A DNA stretch of 35,887 nt from CAKRPJ01 sp934376955. Its GTDB lineage: Bacteria > Bacillota > Clostridia > Lachnospirales > Lachnospiraceae. Position numbers and translations under genes: made by a program. Each line of letters begins with the position of its first letter. Position 1 is the stretch's first letter. Below, piece by piece: positions 14,374 through 22,238 of the stretch. The stretch lies in assembly GCA_934376955.1 (NCBI GenBank), contig CAKRPJ010000026.1, positions 1 to 35,887 of the forward strand. Direction: 5' to 3'. The notes below the pieces were generated by a model. The model was not told the origin of the DNA, did not search any database, and worked only from the letters and a program-made list of their open reading frames with translations.

Positions 14374-15081
14374 ATGCCGGAACGTTTTTCTCTTTCGCAG
14401 CTAAAACGGGCAGCCGCCCTGTTTATGCTTATCGATCATGCTGCAGTTGTACTTCTTGAGAGAAATCAATATTTAAATCTGCCGTCTGTGCAGATATTGG
14501 ATATAGCCATGCGCCTCGTGGGGCGTATGGCTTTTCCGCTCTATTGCTTCTTTCTTGCAGAAGGGTTTCTGCACACAAAAAGCAGAAGAAAATATGCCCG
14601 GAGACTGCTTTTGCTGGCGATCCTTTCAGAGCTTCCCTTTGATCTGGCGGTATCAGGAAAAATATGGGATCCCGGAGCCCAGAATACCGTATTTACCTTA
14701 CTTCTGGGTCTTGGAGCTCTGATTTGTCTGGAACGCTTTGAAGCTCAAAAAAACCGGCTGCCTGCTCTGGTCGGGGTATGCTGTTTTATGGCAGCAGCAG
14801 AGGTATTAAAAACAGATTACGGGGCCGACGGGATCCTTTTGATCCTGAGCCTTTATCTGTTCCGGCACCGACCTCCTGAACGGATGTTTTTTGGATGCCT
14901 GATCCTTTTTGCAGACTATAAAAATTTCATGGGGATCGCGGCATGGATTGCATTTTTCTTTATCAACCATTACAATGGAGAGAAAGGAAAGGACGATGGC
15001 CGGATGTTTTATATGTTTTATCCGGCGCATCTCATGATTTTATATATGTTGGGAGAAATACTTTATGTGTTACATTTTTGA
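14374..15081 (+). CDS. TraX-family integral membrane protein
   Basis: A 235-residue membrane protein of the TraX family (F-pilin acetyltransferase family). It has about six to seven hydrophobic segments, with the family features LKRAAALFMLIDHAAV at the N-terminus, GRMAFPLYCFFLAEGF near 50 and LAILSELPFDLAVSG near 87. Chromosomal Firmicute copies are common and not tied to conjugation; they may acylate an envelope component. The start ATG is one base after the metG stop with no clear Shine-Dalgarno, so translational coupling is likely. It overlaps tatD by 17 bp. Substrate unknown. Confidence 0.87.
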   Translation: MPERFSLSQLKRAAALFMLIDHAAVVLLERNQYLNLPSVQILDIAMRLVGRMAFPLYCFFLAEGFLHTKSRRKYARRLLLLAILSELPFDLAVSGKIWDPGAQNTVFTLLLGLGALICLERFEAQKNRLPALVGVCCFMAAAEVLKTDYGADGILLILSLYLFRHRPPERMFFGCLILFADYKNFMGIAAWIAFFFINHYNGEKGKDDGRMFYMFYPAHLMILYMLGEILYVLHF

Positions 15082-15844
15082 TACCCATGCCCACTACGAT
15101 GACGAGGCCTTTGATGCGGACAGGGAGGAGCTGATCGGATCTCTCAGAGAGAACGGCATCGGGGCTGTCGTGAATGTGGGAGCCAGTATGGCATCCTGTA
15201 AAACGACCCTCAATCTGGCAAAGCAGTATCCGTTTTTCTACGGAGCATTGGGTGTTCATCCGAACGAGACCGCAGAGCTTACGGAAGCGGATATGGACTG
15301 GATAAAAGAGAAGGCCGGAGAGAAGAAGATCGTTGCCATCGGTGAGATCGGTCTTGACTACTACTGGGATGAGCCGGATCGAAAGATCCAGAAAAAATGG
15401 TTTGTCAGACAGCTTGCACTGGCAAAAGAGACCGGGCTTCCCGTGATCATACACAGCCGGGATGCGGCGAAAGATACGCTGGATATGATGAAGGCGGAAC
15501 AGAACGGATTGACGGGAGGCGTGATCCACTGTTTTTCCTACGAGGTGGAAATGGCAAGAGAATATCTGGATATGGGATATTTTCTTGGGATCGGAGGCGT
15601 TCTGACTTTTAAAAATTCCAGAAAGCTGAAGGAGGTTGCGGAGTATGCACCACTCTCCAGTCTGGTGCTGGAAACGGACTGCCCCTATCTGGCACCGGTT
15701 CCGAATCGCGGAAAAAGAAATTCCTCATTGAATCTGCCTTATGTGGTGGAGGAGCTTGCCGCGATCAAGAAGATGGCCCCGAAGGATATTATAAAGGCAA
15801 CAACGGAAAACGCGAAGCGTCTTTACCGGATCACCGATATATAG
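15065..15844 (+). CDS. tatD: TatD-family metal-dependent DNase
   Basis: A 259-residue TatD hydrolase of the amidohydrolase superfamily. Metal ligands are visible as FDTHAHYDD (5-13), IGEIGLDYYW (near 95), IIHSRDA (near 122), HCFSY (near 149) and ETDCPYLAPVPNRGKRN (near 200). TatD proteins act as 3'-5' exonucleases in DNA repair and turnover. The metG-tatD-ksgA order is common in Firmicutes, usually with rnmV between tatD and ksgA; here a 46-bp gap replaces it. The start ATG follows GGGAGAA. Confidence 0.95.
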   Translation: MCYIFDTHAHYDDEAFDADREELIGSLRENGIGAVVNVGASMASCKTTLNLAKQYPFFYGALGVHPNETAELTEADMDWIKEKAGEKKIVAIGEIGLDYYWDEPDRKIQKKWFVRQLALAKETGLPVIIHSRDAAKDTLDMMKAEQNGLTGGVIHCFSYEVEMAREYLDMGYFLGIGGVLTFKNSRKLKEVAEYAPLSSLVLETDCPYLAPVPNRGKRNSSLNLPYVVEELAAIKKMAPKDIIKATTENAKRLYRITDI

Positions 15845-15890
15845 AAGATCGTCCCCGATTTGTGATGAAAACAGGAGAATGTAATAATAT

Positions 15891-16769
15891 ATGAAAGAAT
15901 ATTTAAGTAATCCCCAGAAGACCATAGAAACGATCCAGAAATACGAATTTATGTTTCAGAAAAAATTCGGCCAGAATTTCCTGATCGATCCCCATGTCCT
16001 TGAAAAGATCATCCGGGCGGCGGGAGTGACAAAGGAGGACTGCGTTCTGGAAATTGGCCCGGGAATCGGAACAATGACCCAATACCTGGCAGAAAATGCA
16101 GGCAAGGTGGTTGCCGTGGAGATCGACAGAAATCTGATCCCGATCCTTTCGGAAACTCTGGCAGAATATGACAATGTTACAGTCATCAATGAGGATATCC
16201 TGAAGGTGAATATTAAAGAGCTGGCCGATAAATATAATGGGGGACGTCCCATCAAGGTGGTGGCAAATCTTCCCTATTATATTACGACGCCGATCATCAT
16301 GGGGCTGTTTGAAAGCAATGTCCCGATCGACAATATTACAGTTATGGTACAAAAGGAGGTGGCCGACCGGATGAAGGAGGGGCCGGGCTCCAAGGACTAC
16401 GGTGCGTTATCTCTGGCAGTTCAATACTATGCACTTCCGGAGATCGTCGCCAATGTGCCGCCAAACTGTTTTATCCCGCGTCCGAATGTCGGCTCTGCAG
16501 TGATCCGTCTTACAAGACATAAGGAGGCACCGGTGCGGGCGGAGGATCCAAAGCTGATGTTTAAGCTGATCCGTGCGTCTTTTAACCAGAGAAGAAAGAC
16601 CCTTCAAAACGGGATCGGAAATTCTCCGGAGCTTTCGTTTACAAAGGAACAGGTGGCAGCAGCGATCGAGCAAATGGGGCTCTCCCCGTCTGTCCGCGGA
16701 GAGGCTCTTTCCCTTGAGCAGTTTGCACGGCTGTCGGATATTCTGAAAGGAGGAAATTATGGGATTTAA
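15891..16769 (+). CDS. rsmA: 16S rRNA dimethyladenosine transferase RsmA/KsgA
   Basis: A 292-residue SAM-dependent methyltransferase that dimethylates two adjacent adenosines in the 16S rRNA helix 45 loop. Motifs in order: KKFGQNFLID, SAM motif I EIGPGIGTMT, VAVEIDRNL, EDILK and the catalytic NLPYYITTPI. The C-terminal domain carries FIPRPNVGSAVIRL and FNQRRKTL. Length is normal. The ATG at 15891 follows ACAGGAGA at longer than usual spacing. The end overlaps the next gene by 11 bp. Confidence 0.97.
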   Translation: MKEYLSNPQKTIETIQKYEFMFQKKFGQNFLIDPHVLEKIIRAAGVTKEDCVLEIGPGIGTMTQYLAENAGKVVAVEIDRNLIPILSETLAEYDNVTVINEDILKVNIKELADKYNGGRPIKVVANLPYYITTPIIMGLFESNVPIDNITVMVQKEVADRMKEGPGSKDYGALSLAVQYYALPEIVANVPPNCFIPRPNVGSAVIRLTRHKEAPVRAEDPKLMFKLIRASFNQRRKTLQNGIGNSPELSFTKEQVAAAIEQMGLSPSVRGEALSLEQFARLSDILKGGNYGI

Positions 16770-17448
16770 TGAGATGACACATGCCTTTATTGCGGCAAGA
16801 TATTATGTACGGATGACAGAAGCCTTTGGTGAGCGCGGTCATGCTGCTTTTATCCATGCAGTTGAGTATTACGGAAGCCAGCGAGGCCGCCGTATGGCCC
16901 AGAGAGCGATCCGGGACGGCCAGCCGCTGACGTATGAAACCTATTGCCGGTACGGAGAGTGGGTCAATACGGAGGAAATCTGCTCAATGGGAGAAGAAAA
17001 CCGTGTAGAAATATCCGAATTTTCCCCGGATTATGTGATGAATATTTACCAATGTCCGTGGCACAGCCAGTTTAAGAGGATGGGGCTTAAGGAGGCAGGA
17101 CTTGCCTACTGCAGTGTTTTGGATGCGTCTATATGCAGGGGTTTTGAGCCGGATATCCGTTACGAGGTTCCCCAGACACTGCATGACCACGATCATTGTA
17201 TCCAGATCGTCCGAAATGCAGGACTTAAGCCGGGAGAAAAGATCGAAAAGAATCCGGCCGGTTTAAAGAGTTTTGAATATCACTGTGCCCACAGCTACTG
17301 GTCGTTTTGGGAGGTGGCAGCAGCGATTTTCGGTTCAGAGGGAGAAGCTGCGGCAGATCAGGTCATGGCAGATTTTGAGGCGGAATACGGAAAAGAGATG
17401 GCGGAAACGCTCGCCTCCTATAAAAATACAAATTTTAACATAGCTTGA
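16759..17448 (+). CDS. ATC-hydrolase-family protein (L-2-amino-thiazoline-4-carboxylate hydrolase-like)
   Basis: A 229-residue protein resembling the ATC hydrolase family (PF14196), whose namesake opens the ring of L-2-amino-delta2-thiazoline-4-carboxylate on the way to L-cysteine. Seen: MNIYQCPWHSQFKRMGL (near 94), AYCSVLDASICRGF (near 115), a His cluster LHDHDHC (near 141) and a C-terminal EYHCAHSYWSFWEV, giving a set of Cys and His residues at family-like spacing. No signal peptide. AGGAGG sets the start inside the rsmA end. The family is widespread and most members probably do not act on ATC, so substrate is open. Co-transcribed with rsmA and the MATE gene. Confidence 0.72.
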   Translation: MGFNEMTHAFIAARYYVRMTEAFGERGHAAFIHAVEYYGSQRGRRMAQRAIRDGQPLTYETYCRYGEWVNTEEICSMGEENRVEISEFSPDYVMNIYQCPWHSQFKRMGLKEAGLAYCSVLDASICRGFEPDIRYEVPQTLHDHDHCIQIVRNAGLKPGEKIEKNPAGLKSFEYHCAHSYWSFWEVAAAIFGSEGEAAADQVMADFEAEYGKEMAETLASYKNTNFNIA

Positions 17449-17455
17449 GGATATT

Positions 17456-18796
17456 ATGAAACAGATTCATATACTGGAAGATCCGGTACGTAAAGTTTTT
17501 TTCAGTTATCTGATCCCATCTGTCAGTGCAACATTTGTGACCTCTATTTACATACTGGCAGATACCGTGATGATCGGGCACGGGATCGGAGCAGTGGGCA
17601 TTGCGGCCTTGAATATCCTGCTTCCGCTGTATAATACATTTTTCGGTGTCGGAATGATGTGCGGAGTAGGAGGGAGCGTTCTCTTTGGCGTAAGAAAGGG
17701 TCAGGGAAATCTAAGGGAAGCCCGTGAATACTTTACCATGGGACTTCTTATGATGCTTTTTATTTCCATACTGGCATCTTTTGCGGGAAATCTATTTTTC
17801 CGTCCGCTTTTATCGTTCCTTGGAATGACACCCTCCATGGAGGCATATACCGTTCCCTATGCGAGAATATTAGTGACGGCAGCTCCGGTGTTTGCCCTGT
17901 CGAGCTTCCTTCAGGTATTTGTGAGAAATGACGATGCCCCGAAGCTTTCGATGACCGGCGTTATTGCCGGCGGAGTCACGAACGTTATTTTGGATTACGT
18001 TTATATTTTTATCATGAAATGGGGGATGGCGGGGGCAGTCCTTGCTACCGTAACAGGAACCACGCTGACAGTCCTTATTCTGTGTACCCATTTCTTCTCG
18101 AAAGAGAACAACCTGAAGCTGGTCAAAAATATCAGCTTCCGGAAGATGGGCGAGATATTGGGAAATGGAATGTCGAGCTTTATTCTTGAGGTATCGAACG
18201 GTGTCGTCACCCTCCTGTTTAACCGTCAGCTCCTCTTTTATATCGGAGATATCGGTGTCGTTGTATACGGCATCATCAGCAATACCGCCTGTGTCGTTAT
18301 ATCGGTATCGAACGGTATCGCCCAGACGGTTCAGCCGATCCTCTCTGCCAATTTCGGAGCAGGAAAGAGAGGCCGGGTACTGGAGGCGAGACGCCTCGGA
18401 CTTATCGCAGCCCTGTCTGCCGGTGTGATTTTTGCAGGCTCCGGCTATCTGTTCCCGGTACAGCTCTCTCATCTGTTTTTAGAGCCGACGGAGGAAATAC
18501 TGAGAATGGCAGTTCCTGCGATCCATCTGTATTTTGCAAGCTTTCTGATCGGAGAATGGAATATTCTGTATGGAACCTATTTTCAGTCCGTCGTTCGTCC
18601 GGGTCTGTCCCTTTTGATCACACTCCTCCGTGGTGTGATCTTAAACAGTATTCTTGTATTTTTACTCCCGGCGTTATTCGGGGTTGACGGAATATGGATA
18701 ACGGTCACAGTGTCCGAATTTATTACCGCACTGGTCACCACATATCTGATCCGCAAAGAGAGAAAGGAATTGACAACTTCGGTTAGTTGTGGTTAA
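17456..18796 (+). CDS. MATE-family multidrug/toxin efflux transporter
   Basis: A 446-residue MATE transporter with about 12 membrane segments in two homologous halves (first half from ILADTVMIGHGIGAVG, second from SFILEVSNGVVTLLFN). Cation-coupled export of organic cations or metabolites is the family activity. The start ATG follows GAGGA, 7 bp behind the ATC-hydrolase-like gene, so same transcript. Its last codons contain the -35 of the ddh promoter. Substrate unknown. Confidence 0.92.
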   Translation: MKQIHILEDPVRKVFFSYLIPSVSATFVTSIYILADTVMIGHGIGAVGIAALNILLPLYNTFFGVGMMCGVGGSVLFGVRKGQGNLREAREYFTMGLLMMLFISILASFAGNLFFRPLLSFLGMTPSMEAYTVPYARILVTAAPVFALSSFLQVFVRNDDAPKLSMTGVIAGGVTNVILDYVYIFIMKWGMAGAVLATVTGTTLTVLILCTHFFSKENNLKLVKNISFRKMGEILGNGMSSFILEVSNGVVTLLFNRQLLFYIGDIGVVVYGIISNTACVVISVSNGIAQTVQPILSANFGAGKRGRVLEARRLGLIAALSAGVIFAGSGYLFPVQLSHLFLEPTEEILRMAVPAIHLYFASFLIGEWNILYGTYFQSVVRPGLSLLITLLRGVILNSILVFLLPALFGVDGIWITVTVSEFITALVTTYLIRKERKELTTSVSCG

Positions 18797-18798
18797 AA
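18770..18798 (+). promoter_or_regulatory. Promoter of ddh with a dyad in the spacer
   Basis: Perfect -35 TTGACA (18770-18775), 17-bp spacer, -10 TTAAAA (18793-18798). The perfect inverted repeat ACAACT-N6-AGTTGT (18773-18790) fills the spacer and overlaps the -35, in the position of a repressor operator. The promoter lies within the final MATE codons. Confidence 0.6.
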
Positions 18799-18832
18799 TT
18801 AGAAAAAAACAGAATAAAAGGAGACAAAATAT

Positions 18833-19816
18833 ATGATCAGAGTAGGAATCATGGGATATGGAAACCTTGGCCGCGGTATTGAGTGTGCGATCAAACAGAA
18901 TCCGGATATGGAGCTTGCAGCGGTATTTACCAGAAGAAATCCGGACAGGGTAAAGATCCTGACAGAGGGTGTGACCGTATATCCGGCTGATGAGGCAAAG
19001 AGCATGGCAGATAAGATCGACGTTTTGATCCTCTGCGGAGGAAGCGCAACAGACCTTCCGGTACAGACTCCGGAATATGCAAAATATTTTAATGTTGTCG
19101 ACAGCTTTGATACTCATGCAAGGATTCCGGAACACTTTGCAAATGTAGATAAGGCAGCAAAAGAATCCGGTAAGATCGCAGTTATTTCCGCAGGCTGGGA
19201 TCCGGGAATGTTCTCTTTAAACCGTGTCTATGCCAATGCGATCCTTCCTGACGGAAAAGATTATACCTTCTGGGGCAGAGGCGTAAGCCAAGGACATTCC
19301 GATGCGATCCGTAGGATCGCCGGTGTTAAGGATGCAAGGCAGTATACCGTACCGGTACCGGCTGCGCTGGAGGCAGTAAGAAGCGGAGAGACTCCGGAGC
19401 TTACCACAAGACAGAAGCATACAAGAGAGTGCTATGTTGTAGCAGAGGATGGAGCAGATAAGGCAAAGATCGAAGAAGAAATCGTAACTATGCCGAACTA
19501 TTTTGCAGATTATGATACAACGGTACATTTTATTACGGATGAGGAAATGAAACGGGATCACAGTGCGCTTCCGCACGGAGGTCTTGTTATCCGCAGCGGA
19601 AAGACCGGATGGAGCTTGGAAAACAACCATCTGATCGAATACAGCCTGAAGCTGGATTCCAATCCGGAATTTACGGCCTCTGTGATCACTGCATGTGCGA
19701 GAGCCGCATTCCGCATGAAGCAGGAGGGAATGAGCGGATGCAAGACGATCCTCGATATTCCGCCGGCATACCTTTCTTCCATGAGCGGGGAAGAACTCAG
19801 AAAAAATCTGTTATAA
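18833..19816 (+). CDS. ddh: meso-Diaminopimelate D-dehydrogenase
   Basis: A 327-residue NADPH-dependent enzyme that reductively aminates L-2-amino-6-oxopimelate (tetrahydrodipicolinate) to meso-diaminopimelate, the one-step route to lysine and peptidoglycan precursors. Seen: the Rossmann start IRVGIMGYGNLGRGIE, VDSFDTHARIPEH (near 90), SAGWDPGMFS (near 123), WGRGVSQGHSDAIRRI (near 147) and SLENNHLIEYSLKLDSNPEF near 261, all typical of Ddh substrate and cofactor contacts. AAGGAG sets the start. Single-gene transcript between its own promoter and the terminator at 19865. Confidence 0.96.
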   Translation: MIRVGIMGYGNLGRGIECAIKQNPDMELAAVFTRRNPDRVKILTEGVTVYPADEAKSMADKIDVLILCGGSATDLPVQTPEYAKYFNVVDSFDTHARIPEHFANVDKAAKESGKIAVISAGWDPGMFSLNRVYANAILPDGKDYTFWGRGVSQGHSDAIRRIAGVKDARQYTVPVPAALEAVRSGETPELTTRQKHTRECYVVAEDGADKAKIEEEIVTMPNYFADYDTTVHFITDEEMKRDHSALPHGGLVIRSGKTGWSLENNHLIEYSLKLDSNPEFTASVITACARAAFRMKQEGMSGCKTILDIPPAYLSSMSGEELRKNLL

Positions 19817-19829
19817 AAGATAAGAGAAT

Positions 19830-19862
19830 TAAGAATAAGAAAAAACTAAGAATAAGAAAAAC
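19830..19862 (+). repeat. Short A-rich tandem repeat after ddh
   Basis: Two near-identical 16-17 bp units beginning TAAGAATAAGAAAAA lie between the ddh stop and its terminator. Probably replication slippage in AT-rich 3' UTR. Confidence 0.6.
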
Positions 19863-19864
19863 TA

Positions 19865-19910
19865 AAAAGCTGCAGGGCGGATGGAAACATCTGCTTTGCA
19901 GCTTTTCTTT
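19865..19910 (+). terminator. Intrinsic terminator after ddh
   Basis: AAAAGCTGCA (19865-19874) pairs perfectly with TGCAGCTTTT (19897-19906). An inner GCGGATG/CATCTGC stem closes a GAAA tetraloop, and CTTTT follows. Confidence 0.92.
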
Positions 19911-19960
19911 TGCGGGAGACAGATAAGAAATTACAAATTACTTAAGATTATGTCAGGCTT

Positions 19961-20020
19961 CTTGAGCAAGTGCTGGAAATATGATACTCTATTCTTAGAA
20001 TTTATTGACAATTGCTCAAG
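19961..20020 (+). promoter_or_regulatory. Putative promoter region with paired CTTGNNCAAG boxes
   Basis: CTTGAGCAAG at 19961-19970 and ATTGCTCAAG at 20011-20020 share a CTTGNNCAAG-type palindrome (the second is one base off) and are each other's inverted repeat. A weak promoter can be placed with -35 TTGAGC inside the first box (19962-19967) and -10 TACTCT (19985-19990) at 17 bp. The second box would lie downstream of the start, and the AAAGGAGG site follows it. The layout fits a repressed promoter for the motor-like pair; the repressor is unknown. Confidence 0.4.
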
Positions 20021-20038
20021 ACAAAGGAGGAAACTGCC

Positions 20039-21199
20039 ATGAAAAAAAAGCTGTATTGCCTGCTGTTTTTATTATACATACCGGTTCTGATCGTGATACT
20101 GTCGATCAACGGTGTGTTTACCGGACATATAACATCGCTGGTTAATCTCCTGATCAATGTCGGCTTCCTTCTGGTGATCGGAGCGATGTTTATCCTTTCC
20201 GCCTTCGCATTTTCCAGACTGCAAAAATTTACCGATGATCTGGAGAAGGCCGGAAATATAATGGAAAAGGAATACGAAACGGTAAAAAGATGCCTGTGGC
20301 CGGAATACCGGGAGCGGAAAAATGTCTTTTCGGATGCAGCCCTGAATGAGGCCTTTGAGGAGTACCAGAAGCGCATGGCTTCCGGCAGAACGAAAAGAGG
20401 GCAGAACGTAGTGTGCGATCTGGAGGATTATATCAACACAGAGCTTCTGGATCGGGTGGCCATGGCGCACTACAATTCAGCAGTTTCCGGAACACTGACC
20501 GGACTGGGCATCTTAGGAACCTTCCTCGGTCTTTCCATCGGCCTCGGTTCCTTTAACGGAGATGATATTTATACGATATCGGATAATGTCGGCTCGCTCC
20601 TTGAAGGGATGAAGGTGGCATTCCACACATCGGTATACGGCATCTTCTTCTCCCTGGTCTTCAACTTTGTATACAGGAGCATTATGGCGGAGGCATACAG
20701 GACGCTGGAAGACTTTCTCATCAAATATCACCAGTATACGGCACCGGCGGAGTCCGATCAGGATGAGACCTCCAGAGCCATGCTCATCTATCAGGCAAAC
20801 ATGAGCAGCTCCATGAAGCATGTTGCAGAGCTTCTGGAGGGGAAGGCCATGGAACAGACAAAGGAAATGGAGCAGATCGCCCACCAGTTTGTGTACTTGA
20901 TGTCTCAGTCTATCGGGATCGAGCTTGGAAAGCTTGGAAAGAGCTTAAACGATACGGCAGCTGCCTACGAGCAGGGTTCAAAAGCTTATGCGAGCATGGA
21001 AAAGGCTTCCGAGGAGTTCTTAGAGGTGAACCGTTCCATACAAAAGCAGCTGGAGCAGCTGTTAAAGAGACAGGAGGAGCTTGCTGCCCGGATAGACAAA
21101 CAGGAGGAGAAGCTTTCCCGAACCTGCAGAGAGCTGGATGAAGAATTAAGCAGTCAATTGTATACATTTAATCAGATGAGGGATATTTATGAAAAATAA
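20039..21199 (+). CDS. MotA/TolQ/ExbB-like proton channel protein, ZorA-like
   Basis: A 386-residue inner-membrane protein. Hydrophobic segments are at 5-27, 33-58, 146-172 and 192-214. The third has the stator-family core GTLTGLGILGTFLGLSIGL, and the fourth is preceded by EGMKVAFHTSVYGI. After the last segment about 170 residues form a charged, heptad-like cytosolic tail (most clearly 310-375). This plan of four TM helices plus a long helical tail matches ZorA better than flagellar MotA. The start ATG at 20039 follows AAAGGAGG; an earlier in-frame ATG (20012) precedes that site. Overlaps the next gene by 11 bp. Likely forms a ring around two copies of the MotB-like partner and conducts ions to drive rotation. 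No ZorC, ZorD or ZorE is nearby. Confidence 0.85.
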   Translation: MKKKLYCLLFLLYIPVLIVILSINGVFTGHITSLVNLLINVGFLLVIGAMFILSAFAFSRLQKFTDDLEKAGNIMEKEYETVKRCLWPEYRERKNVFSDAALNEAFEEYQKRMASGRTKRGQNVVCDLEDYINTELLDRVAMAHYNSAVSGTLTGLGILGTFLGLSIGLGSFNGDDIYTISDNVGSLLEGMKVAFHTSVYGIFFSLVFNFVYRSIMAEAYRTLEDFLIKYHQYTAPAESDQDETSRAMLIYQANMSSSMKHVAELLEGKAMEQTKEMEQIAHQFVYLMSQSIGIELGKLGKSLNDTAAAYEQGSKAYASMEKASEEFLEVNRSIQKQLEQLLKRQEELAARIDKQEEKLSRTCRELDEELSSQLYTFNQMRDIYEK

Positions 21200-22118
21200 A
21201 CAGAGAGGAAGAATCGTTTTTGAAGATCCGAGTTACTGGCAGTCCTTTTCTGATATGATGGCGGCACTTTTGCTGATCTTTATTCTGATCATCGCGATCA
21301 CGCTGATGATATACCGACAAAAAACGACAGATCTGGATAAGACGCGTCTGGAGCTTGACGCGGCAAAGGTCGAGCTGGAGCAATTCAGAAAGGATATCGA
21401 AGCCTCCAATATGGAACTGGCCAATTCTCTTGCAGAGCTGCAGATCGCCTATGACGATGCGGCACGGACGCAGGAGGAGCTGGATCAGGCGTATCTGGAT
21501 ATCGATAATGCCATGGAGGAGCTGGAGCAGGCCTATGCCAGTATGCAGCATACAAAGGACGAGCTGGATGCGACGAGAAATGAGCTGCAGGACATTGTCG
21601 GGATCCGTACCGATATTATCGGAAAATTACAGAGCCGTTTCAACAACTCGACGATGAGTGTGGATCCGCAGACCGGCTCCATCACATTTTCTTCGGATGT
21701 GCTGTTTGCCTTCGGAAGTGCAACCCTTACGGAAGCCAGCAGAAGATCGCTCCGGGAGATCATTCCCATGTATCTGGGAGTGCTGCTGCAGGAGGAATAC
21801 CGCCCCTATATCGCGGAGGTCATTATTGAAGGCCACACCGATACAAAGGGAGGCTATCAAAGCAATATGAATCTGTCCTATAACCGGGCAGATGCGGTAG
21901 CAAATTTCTGTATGAACGCATCGAATGGACTTTCTGCTGATGAGATAGCGCGGTTGAAACAGCTTCTGACGGTAAACGGGCGTTCCTACAGCAGTCCGGT
22001 CTATGTAAGCGGAACGGATCAGGTGGATATGGATGCCTCCAGACGAGTGGAAATCAAATTCCGCCTGAAAGAGGATGAGATGATCCGTAAGATATCAGAA
22101 ATCTTACAGAAAGAATAG
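21189..22118 (+). CDS. MotB/OmpA-like peptidoglycan-binding stator protein, ZorB-like
   Basis: A 309-residue protein. A short N-terminus with SFSDMMAALLLIF places the ion-carrying Asp (D22) at the start of a single membrane helix (about 23-42). An alpha-helical coiled-coil spacer follows (about 45-138, repeated EEL/DEL heptads). The C-terminal OmpA/MotB domain runs about 160-293, with FAFGSATLT, GHTD (215-218) and NLSYNRA (228-234) for peptidoglycan binding and DASRRVEIKF near the end. The start overlaps the partner gene. It should anchor the complex to the cell wall. The organism otherwise shows no flagellar genes here. The coiled-coil length is more than a classical MotB linker. Confidence 0.87.
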   Translation: MKNKQRGRIVFEDPSYWQSFSDMMAALLLIFILIIAITLMIYRQKTTDLDKTRLELDAAKVELEQFRKDIEASNMELANSLAELQIAYDDAARTQEELDQAYLDIDNAMEELEQAYASMQHTKDELDATRNELQDIVGIRTDIIGKLQSRFNNSTMSVDPQTGSITFSSDVLFAFGSATLTEASRRSLREIIPMYLGVLLQEEYRPYIAEVIIEGHTDTKGGYQSNMNLSYNRADAVANFCMNASNGLSADEIARLKQLLTVNGRSYSSPVYVSGTDQVDMDASRRVEIKFRLKEDEMIRKISEILQKE

Positions 22119-22156
22119 CAAGATTCATGATGCCTCGTATATGGTGAAAAGAAATC

Positions 22157-22185
22157 TGGACACGGAGTATAAAGTATCATATAAT
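22157..22185 (+). promoter_or_regulatory. Promoter of the second MATE operon
   Basis: -35 TGGACA (22157-22162), 17-bp spacer, perfect -10 TATAAT (22180-22185). Transcription would start near 22192, separating this unit from the ZorAB-like pair. Confidence 0.72.
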
Positions 22186-22238
22186 GATGCTAGGTATAAA
22201 AACAGATACGGAAAAACTTTAATAAATAGGTGGATATT

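Noticed and set aside
14374..15081. Conjugative transfer region because of the TraX-like gene
   Set aside because: No other tra or mob gene is present, and the gene is embedded in a housekeeping cluster where TraX-family proteins are common.
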